A DNA stretch of 20,730 nucleotides, taken from Chromera velia (lineage: Eukaryota; Sar; Chromeraceae). The DNA lies in assembly GCA_018398765.1 (NCBI GenBank), contig JAHBMJ010005861.1, positions 38,610 to 59,339 on the forward strand, written 5' to 3'. The stretch's first letter is position 1; every line of letters starts with the position of its first letter. Positions 15,451-20,730 of the stretch are shown here, one piece after another. The notes under the pieces were generated by a model. It was not told the DNA's origin, ran no database searches, and saw nothing but the letters and a program-made list of their open reading frames with translations. The position numbers and the translations under genes were made by a program.

Positions 15451-18147
15451 GTGTCCACCACCGTGTCCCACATGTGCCTTCATTTGCGCCATGATCTGTC
15501 AGCGTCTTCCATCTTCCATGGCTTGAGGAAATCGTCGGTACTCTCTCTCTTGTACCCCTCTTTTGCTCCCCCCACTTCCCACTTCGGATTCCACCCTCAT
15601 GTTACCAATCTGCGCTTGCGATCCTTCCTTGCCCCACATGGGGAATGCCAGAGGCAGAGTCAAGCAACTGCCCCTCCCCTCCTGCTCCCCCCTTGCTACC
15701 CAGCCCTCTCTCTCAGGCCGTCCCCGCAGCGGACCCCGCTTGGTGGCGTGCGAGTCTCAGAGACACGAAGAGAAAAACGGCTGGCTGCCGCGGCCCCCTC
15801 TCTCCGCGAGTGCAACCAAAACATCCGATACGATCACTGCCTGCCTGGCTGCATTTGACACCATGCAGTTTGAGAGGAAGGGATCACGGGAAGATGTGGC
15901 GTGCAGACATGTCTGTCTGTCTGTCTGTCTATTCGGGTATGTGTTTGATGGGGACTTCCTGCAGGACCTCTTTTTCTTCATTCAGCGGTGGGGGGGAGCG
16001 TTAGTGGTGAGCATTCTGGAAGTGGCCTTGCAGGGTGTGGCCAACAACGAGTGGGTGAAGCGGCTCAAGGTAGGAATGGGACAGGCAGAGGACGGTAGGC
16101 GGGGTCGTTGGTGTGCCAGAGGTCGCAGAGACGGTAACAAACTCCCTGAAAGAACATCTCGATGGTGTTCTGTGCGGCCTGGATGACCTCGTAGACGCGA
16201 TTCCAGCGTGTCTCTGCCTGCGGCAGATCGATGACGTTGTGCTTGTAGAAGTGCGGGAACCCCCACTGATCGAAGTAGTGGACCGCGTTGCTGTCGGTGA
16301 GGCGCGCCTCCCTCTGCCAGCGGAATCGCCAAGAGCTGGGATCTTTCCGAGGCCACGCCTCGGTGAACGTGTCCATGTTCCAATTGACATAGGAGAAGGC
16401 CCCCCATCCGAAGAGCGTCCGCTTGTCAGGCCTGATTGTGACCGGGTGACGGTATTTGGGGTCCCACTGGAGACGGAGATTTCCGATTCGGCTGAGGGGT
16501 TCTGGCAGTCCATCGGGGCCGGGAGGCCAGGGGGGAAGGTGGGCGGGGGGAGGAGGCAGCGTACTCTCAGGAACTGCGGGAAGAGCGGGAGGAGCGGCGG
16601 GGATATGCACCCCGATCTCTGCGAGAGCTGCAGCGTCCTTCTGCGGTTGCCTGCAGACGGGGCAGGTCGCGGATCTCTTTGGCTGTCCAAGGCAACGAAG
16701 AAACCATTTCCGCGCGCATCCGCGGTGCATCTCGTGTCCGCATGACAGTTTGAAAGTCTTCCCATCTTCTCCCATCATTGCAACGGTCTCACTCATTGCC
16801 GGTGCGCGAGAACAATCGGCCCCAGTCCTGCCTGCAATAACTCCGCTCATGCACACGGCGCACGAATCAGGACCTTGCTGACCAGCGCAAAGGGGCGGTT
16901 TTTCTGCATTCTGATGGTTCGTAGGAGGATCTACTTGCTGCTCCTGCTGAGAAACAGCGGGGATGGCTTCAAATGCAGGCTTCCGAACAAGGGGGCGTGT
17001 CTGCTCTGCCTGCTGCCGAGAGGGGGCACCCATCTGGTGTGCGTGTGCGCGAGTGGGGACGCGCGTCTGCTCTGCCTGCTGCTGAGAGGGGGCACCTATC
17101 TGTTGTGCGTGTGCGCGAGTGGGGGCGCGCGTCTGCTCTGCCTGCTGCCGAGAGGGGGCACCTATCTGGGTTGCGTGTGCGCGAGTGGGGACGCGCGTCT
17201 GCTCTCCCTGCTGCCGAGAGGGGGCACCCATCTGGTGTGCGTGTGCGCGAGTGGGGGCGCGCGTCTGCTCTGCCTGCTGCCGAGAGGGGGCACCTATCTG
17301 TCGTGCGTGTGCGCGAGTGGGGACGCGCGTCTGCTCTGCCTGCTGCCGAGAGGGGGCACCTATCTGTTGTGCGTGTGCGCGAGTGGGGACGCGCGTCTGC
17401 TCTGCCTGCTGCCGAGAGGGGGCACCTATCTGTTTTGCGTGTGCGCGAGTGGGGGCGCGTGTCTGTTGTGACTGCTGAGGCCGAGTAAGGGGTCCCACCT
17501 GTTGTGCCTGCTGTCGAGGAGGGAGGGCTGCCTGTTGCGGCTGCTGATGGACGTCCGTGAGAACCCCTCTTCTTCGAGGGCCCGGCTGTTGTGATCCCGT
17601 TGCTGTACTCATCCCTGCAGGAGGGTTTGACATGGACGATCACGGGGAGAATTTGCAAGGCATTCAATGAAAAAGTCAAATGTGGGACCGCTTCTTATCA
17701 GGTCTTTCAGCTGGGCCTGCGTAGCGACATTGGAAGTCAGACAAAGGTAAAATTGAGCTGATTTCGTTTTCTATGCGACTCAAACTATCAGTAGGTCAGA
17801 TTCAACGTCTGTGAACGGGTAAGTGTTCCATGACTTCTGTATGTGTGAGAAAGTACGCAGGGTAAGTGCGGACGTATGAGTGGGGCGCTGAGGCCCTCCA
17901 TGCGGCAAAAGCGCGGCCGGCAGTCAAGAGACAGTACCTGTTGCAGCAAACGATGACAGAAATCTTGAGAACGCAATACGCATACAACAGATACAAAGAT
18001 TTATCTGAACACGCATGCAGACATGCTTTGCTCCTGCTTGCAGAAAGGAAGTGGCAGTTTCGTCCGTCCAACACGGGGAGGGAGGGAGGGAGGGAAGGAA
18101 GGAACGAAGGACTGGAGGAACGAAGGAACGCGGGAATGGAAGGTTGA
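14488..18147 (+). CDS. Downstream exons of an unknown multi-exon gene (probably the 3' part of the 10404 gene)
   Basis: I do not recognise the product. Proposed exons, all phase 0 at both ends, are 14488-14574 (IDSEEGAEELRRLRNKRED), 14795-14851 (TKAFGSALRHLQLPWQ|GTACGTG), about 15761-15895 (TACLAAFDTMQFERKGSRED), 15965-16069 (DLFFFIQRWGGALVVSILEV to WVKRLK|GTAGGA), 17621-17746 (EGLTWTITGRICKAFNEK to SDIGSQTK|GTAAAA), a 24-nt exon 17795-17818 (VRFNVCER|GTAAGT), and about 17881-18147 (KRQYLLQQTMTEILRTQYAY, LLLLAERKWQF). The two exons flanking intron 16070-17620 are the best supported. The phase-0 donor at 13305 would connect these to the 5' block. The intron 14852-15760 carries the (AC)n-containing tandem repeats, and the intron 16070-17620 contains an antisense RING gene. 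The first, the 24-nt and the last exon are the least certain. Confidence 0.4.
14957..15447. repeat. Three ~160-bp tandem repeats, each ending in an (AC)n microsatellite
   Basis: A core of about 106 bp (begins AATTCTTCTCCAAGGGCGTC, ends CCTTTCCGAGAAGAC) starts at 14991, 15150 and 15311. Each copy is followed by an (AC)n run, and the first two then by an almost identical CTCAAACAACGAGAAAAC linker. A further (AC)n run precedes the first copy. The cores differ at only a few positions. Open frames across the array are repeat translations (His-Thr and Cys-Val runs). It most likely arose by unequal exchange or slippage between (AC)n tracts, carrying the core along. Confidence 0.92.
16065..17633 (-). 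CDS. RING-H2 finger protein with seven 22-residue repeats, likely E3 ubiquitin ligase
   Basis: A single-exon frame of 522 codons starts at ATG 17633-17631 and ends at TGA 16067-16065. An alternative start is Met8 (17612-17610). Residues 1-57 are Gln/Pro-rich. Residues 58-213 hold seven copies of a 22-residue repeat (RAHAQQIGAPSRQQAEQTRV plus PT). A canonical RING-H2 follows: C258, C261, C298, H300, H303, C306, C324, C327. The spacing is C-x2-C-x36-C-x-H-x2-H-x2-C-x17-C-x2-C, including CARKWF and TCPVCR. Such domains recruit an E2 enzyme, so a ubiquitin-ligase role follows from the family. A Pro-rich linker (343-380) leads to a Trp- and aromatic-rich C-terminal region (386-510; LFGWGAFSYVNWNMDTF, VHYFDQWGFPHFYKHNV) that I do not recognise and that may be the substrate-binding domain. 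It has no signal peptide or membrane segment. On the other strand it almost exactly fills a proposed intron. Confidence 0.85.
   Translation of the reverse strand: MSNPPAGMSTATGSQQPGPRRRGVLTDVHQQPQQAALPPRQQAQQVGPLTRPQQSQQTRAPTRAHAKQIGAPSRQQAEQTRVPTRAHAQQIGAPSRQQAEQTRVPTRAHARQIGAPSRQQAEQTRAPTRAHAHQMGAPSRQQGEQTRVPTRAHATQIGAPSRQQAEQTRAPTRAHAQQIGAPSQQQAEQTRVPTRAHAHQMGAPSRQQAEQTRPLVRKPAFEAIPAVSQQEQQVDPPTNHQNAEKPPLCAGQQGPDSCAVCMSGVIAGRTGADCSRAPAMSETVAMMGEDGKTFKLSCGHEMHRGCARKWFLRCLGQPKRSATCPVCRQPQKDAAALAEIGVHIPAAPPALPAVPESTLPPPPAHLPPWPPGPDGLPEPLSRIGNLRLQWDPKYRHPVTIRPDKRTLFGWGAFSYVNWNMDTFTEAWPRKDPSSWRFRWQREARLTDSNAVHYFDQWGFPHFYKHNVIDLPQAETRWNRVYEVIQAAQNTIEMFFQGVCYRLCDLWHTNDPAYRPLPVPFLP
16995..17462. 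repeat. 66-bp coding minisatellite, seven copies, within the RING gene
   Basis: Seven in-frame 66-bp units encode the 22-residue RAHA...QTR repeats. Copies vary at a few codons (K/Q/R/H/T after RAHA, I/M before GAPS, A/V before PT, R/Q in SRQQ, A/G in QAEQ). Because the unit is a multiple of three, copy-number change keeps the frame. The repeat is Gln-, Arg- and Ala-rich with evenly spaced Pro, so probably disordered. Confidence 0.93.
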
Positions 18148-18261
18148 CGAGGGAAAGATGGAAGAGAGGAAGTAGTTGAGGAAGATCTCTCAATTCATGC
18201 TTGACATTCTGTCCGTCTAAGGTCATTTTTCCGAATGTGTTACAGCATTCCAAGGGCTCAC

Positions 18262-18911
18262 CCGCAGCAGGCGCAGGCAGTGGCTGGTTAAATCCCTGAG
18301 GCATTCGTTGGAGGAGTGACGTTTGGTGGTTTTCGAAGGGCACAAAGGTGCTGCCTGCAAGCACGCATTCACTTGCATAGAGACATCCTTTGAAAAAGCA
18401 GAGCAATGGAACGCTCCAAAACACGAAGTTAATGAAGCAGGTTGCCATGCAGTGATGACAAAGAGAGTGTGAGAGAGTGTGAGAGAGTGTCTGAGAGTGC
18501 GACAGTGCATGCCATGGAATCAGATCCAACATAGACCCTTGTGTCGGTGCTGCTGTCGTTGCGTGTTTGAATCCTCAAGCGTACGTGCCCTTTGCGCATC
18601 ATTGGTCAAACAACACTTGTTTATATATACACGCATACATCCAATGGCAGCTTTATGCGCACGTTCGAGACCCTCATGCACTCCAAGCCTGGCACGAAAG
18701 GATCTCACGTGCGTTCACAGCTGATCTACTGACCGTTCCCTGTCTGTTGGTGCTGGAGTGCGTTGGGTGCCTGCCGCAGAAGAGCACTTGCTGCTTGCAG
18801 CTGTTGAGGAGCCCCTGGACGTATGCCTTGCCGTTGCGCAGCTCGACTGAGGAGAGCCGCCATCTCCGAGGACCCACCCAAAGCCATCGAGGAAGCCATC
18901 CTGTTCGCCAT
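18262..18911 (-). CDS. Candidate gene of unknown function, two exons, convergent with the plus-strand gene
   Basis: I do not recognise the product. Exon 1 runs from ATG 18911-18909 to 18734 (ANRMASSMALGGSSEMAALL, then QQLQAASALLRQAPNALQHQ), 178 nt, ending at a donor G|GTCAGT in phase 1. The 346-nt intron ends in TGCTTTTTCAAAG. Exon 2 (18387-18262, 126 nt) continues in phase (CLYASECVLAGSTFVPFENH, then LLQRMPQGFNQPLPAPAA) to a donor G|GTGAGC. Beyond it the frame stays open (ECCNTFGKMTLDGQNVKHEL), so exon 2 may simply be longer. Alternatively, further small exons (a final one ending EVMEHLPVHRR and TGA at 17804-17802) may lie antisense to the plus-strand gene's 3' end. The N-terminus is Ala/Gln-rich and helical. 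Confidence 0.4.
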
Positions 18912-19384
18912 CACGTAGAAGGTAGCTCAAAGCTTAAGTGGCTTCAAGTGAGTTGATGCATCAATAGAGGTCCGAAGTTTCGGCTTAAGTGGAACGAACT
19001 GATCGAGGTCAAACGTATACCCTCTACACTGAGCACAAATTTATGAGACGACAATGACGCTCTGTGTTCTGTTGTTGTTTCTCCAAAAAGAAAGAGAGAA
19101 GATGAGACACAAGGATCTTTTCTTGCTTGTATATATACTGGAGGTGGAAACTTACTGTGAATCAAGAACGCATCATCCCATGCAGAACATGGACCTGCAT
19201 GAGGAGCTCGTCGGATCAAAAGAACAACCGTTGTATTGCAATAGAGAGGGGGAAATGCATATATTAATATTTTCATTAATTGACATGCATGCAAGTGCGT
19301 TCGATCGCGACGCGCGCCAATGCTATAGTGCATTGATTCAAACTTTTATTAACAAGTGAGTGCGCGCGCTTTGCGCGCGGAAGT
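18912..19384. other. Region without a firm gene
   Basis: An ATG-initiated plus-strand frame of 101 codons (19054-19359; MQNMDLHEELVGSKEQ, DRDARQCYSALIQTFINK) and a minus-strand frame of 129 codons (19333-18944) overlap each other. Neither has splice support, a family motif or clear codon preference. The right end carries a perfect 7-bp hairpin, CGCGCGC-TTT-GCGCGCG (19363-19379), exactly where the AT-rich island begins. Confidence 0.4.
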
Positions 19385-20061
19385 GACTAAGGTCTTGTCA
19401 CCCGACTCTTGTGAGTGTGTTAATTATGACGTACGGGCTAAAGGAAAACGTTAAAAAACATAAGCATACAGTATTACTGTCTGATTACTAAATCTTTTCC
19501 TGGGCTACTATTAGTATCCAAATCCATCAATTACACATTCATTGAACCGAATACATTTAACATCATTATGACTTTAAAAAATTATGCATTCAATCAATTA
19601 ACTAGTCGATTAAATAAGAGCTGTGTCATAAAATGTTCTAAAATTCGTTAGACTTACGGCTAAACACATTGTATAACCTTTCTTAGAGGATACTTTTTGA
19701 TAAATGCTTTGTGTACCAACTGTCGAACTCATCGATCGATCAATAGTTAGTCAAAAAAGTTTTGTAATCTGGTATAAATTTTCCTAAATTTTCTTAAACA
19801 GCTTAATTATAATAACTTTTTATAACTGTATTCAATAAATTAATGCTGATCGATGTTGACGATCAACTTATGGATTAAGTATAATTAAGTCAAGAGAATT
19901 TACCATGCAATACCATTTAGGCGCCATCATGAAAAAAATATATAAAAGAGCGATGTGCAATAAATGATGGTCGATGTTGACAATCGAGTATGATCGTGTC
20001 GAGAAAACTTATCCTGAAACAACTTTCAGGCACTGTTATGAAAAAACATATAAAATAAGAG
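19385..20061. other. AT-rich island C containing a diverged tandem duplication
   Basis: This is AT-rich DNA without coding capacity. Two diverged copies of a segment of about 105-120 bp lie side by side, at about 19833-19950 and 19958-20061. Both start with CAATAAAT, continue with TCGATGTTGAC, a GAGAA(A)(A)(C)TT(A) word and TTTAGGC/TTTCAGGC, and end with ATGAAAAAA(.)ATATAAAA. Divergence is substantial, so the duplication is old. Function unknown. Confidence 0.65.
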
Positions 20062-20730
20062 GTATATGTCCGGAGAGAGAAACGAAAGGGGGGAAGAGAA
20101 TGAAGAAAGCAGTGACAGAAAGAAAGAAGAAACACAGAACAGATAAAGAGGACAGAAGAGGTGACGGAAGAAAAGATAGAAGAGCAGAAAAGCGAAATAT
20201 GGAAGGTTGTCAGGATAGCAAGTTGTTAAAAGCAGTCTTTAGATAAGGCGGCCCAGTCAGAACTTTTCAGTGAAAATAGGCAAACAGAAAGATCAAAATT
20301 CGGGAGGTAGTCAGGCAGACCGCATGCCGGGGGCGAGTAAGGTGCTTTTTACCCCCCCCTCTGCATAGGAGACCGGCGCTTTTCCGCAAAAAACTCGTTC
20401 TCATAATTGGTAAAGAGTTAGAAGCTGAAACTTTGTGAAAGAAGATGTTGTAATGATAGAAAAAGAACTATGGAACAGTTTTTTTATATCATTTCTAGAA
20501 ACATAGGCTGTTTTAATGATAAATTTCATTAATTGCTGATCAATTTTGGTTCAACCTACCTTAGAAAAGGTAAAGACCGGAACAATCAAGCCATGGTCCC
20601 CCCTCTTTCTTCAAGATTTTATATCTGGCGCTATGTGGCGTTTAGTGCCGCTCCGCGGCACCGTGACGTTTGACCGTAAACGTTTTGATCGTAAACTCCG
20701 CGGTGTCTAGAAAGCCTGTGGGGGGGGGGG
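20062..20730. other. Purine-rich then mixed terminal DNA, hairpin and poly-G edge
   Basis: 20070-20200 is purine-rich (GAAAGA words). A 90-codon plus-strand frame across 19974-20246 is highly charged low complexity, starts inside the tandem duplication, and is not called. 20400-20580 is AT-rich. Near the end are a perfect 7-bp hairpin GTGCCGC-TCC-GCGGCAC (20645-20661) and a direct repeat GACCGTAAAC/GATCGTAAAC (20672-20681, 20687-20696). The window closes in a run of G, like its start. The word AAGACCGGA occurs near both ends (16-24 and about 20573-20581). No gene is seen. Confidence 0.6.

Noticed and set aside
14856-15494. Frames with His-Thr or Cys-Val runs
   Set aside because: They are translations of (AC)n tracts and tandem repeat cores without start or family evidence.
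16113-16745. 210-codon plus-strand frame with ATG
   Set aside because: It is antisense to the conserved RING and C-terminal coding region and has the reversed codon pattern of a shadow frame.
16995-17462. CRISPR-like or Cys-rich plus-strand repeat protein
   Set aside because: The repeats are in frame in the RING gene on the minus strand. The plus-strand Cys/Arg frames are its shadow.
19974-20246. 90-codon Lys/Arg/Glu-rich frame
   Set aside because: It starts inside the diverged tandem duplication and continues through purine-rich low-complexity DNA.
1-20730. Retrotransposon or DNA transposon coding sequence, or prokaryotic-style system
   Set aside because: No reverse transcriptase, integrase or transposase motif and no operon-like layout was found on either strand.

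Overview
This is nuclear-type eukaryotic DNA. The evidence is coding-like frames joined at GT...AG boundaries with pyrimidine-rich 3' splice sites, a RING-H2 protein, a C2H2 zinc finger, a peroxisomal C-terminal tripeptide, and abundant microsatellites. There are no operons and no bacterial-type genes. Gene-bearing DNA of mixed composition alternates with sharply AT-rich islands. The style (short and long introns, (AC)n, (GA)n and (TTTC)n tracts, TGCATG-rich upstream regions) would suit a protist or alga, possibly an alveolate such as a chromerid. That placement is a guess and no gene here proves it. The poly-G runs at both ends look like contig edges.

Layout, left to right. 1-480 is a (GAAA)n/(GGAA)n microsatellite. 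480-1203 holds exon-like pieces of a minus-strand gene, the best being 807-902. 1306-1620 holds a short plus-strand candidate gene. 2205-2545 is a 69-bp minisatellite. 2969-5118 is a two-exon plus-strand zinc-finger gene. Directly after it, 5117-5399 encodes the C-terminal end of a peroxisomal 2-hydroxy-acid oxidase with no catalytic half upstream. 5732-6143 is a weak minus-strand candidate. 6400-6990 is AT-rich, and 7205-7640 is a compound microsatellite. 7953-9506 (minus) is an intact single-exon membrane-anchored SAM methyltransferase. It is divergent from a large unrecognised plus-strand gene that starts at 10404, and the shared intergenic region contains a run of strong hairpins.

The right half is dominated by that large plus-strand gene, or by two neighbouring genes. 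Exons run from 10404 to 13304, an AT-rich island lies at 13340-14430, and further phase-compatible exons lie at 14488-18147. One proposed intron (16070-17620) is filled almost exactly by an antisense gene for a repeat-rich RING-H2 protein (16065-17633). A convergent minus-strand candidate gene (exons 18734-18911 and 18262-18387) follows. The window ends in AT-rich and purine-rich DNA with no convincing gene.

Only the methyltransferase, the RING protein, the oxidase tail and the zinc finger are recognised from family motifs. The other gene models rest on splice signals, matching phase and protein-like composition. They are first-pass models without transcript or homology support.
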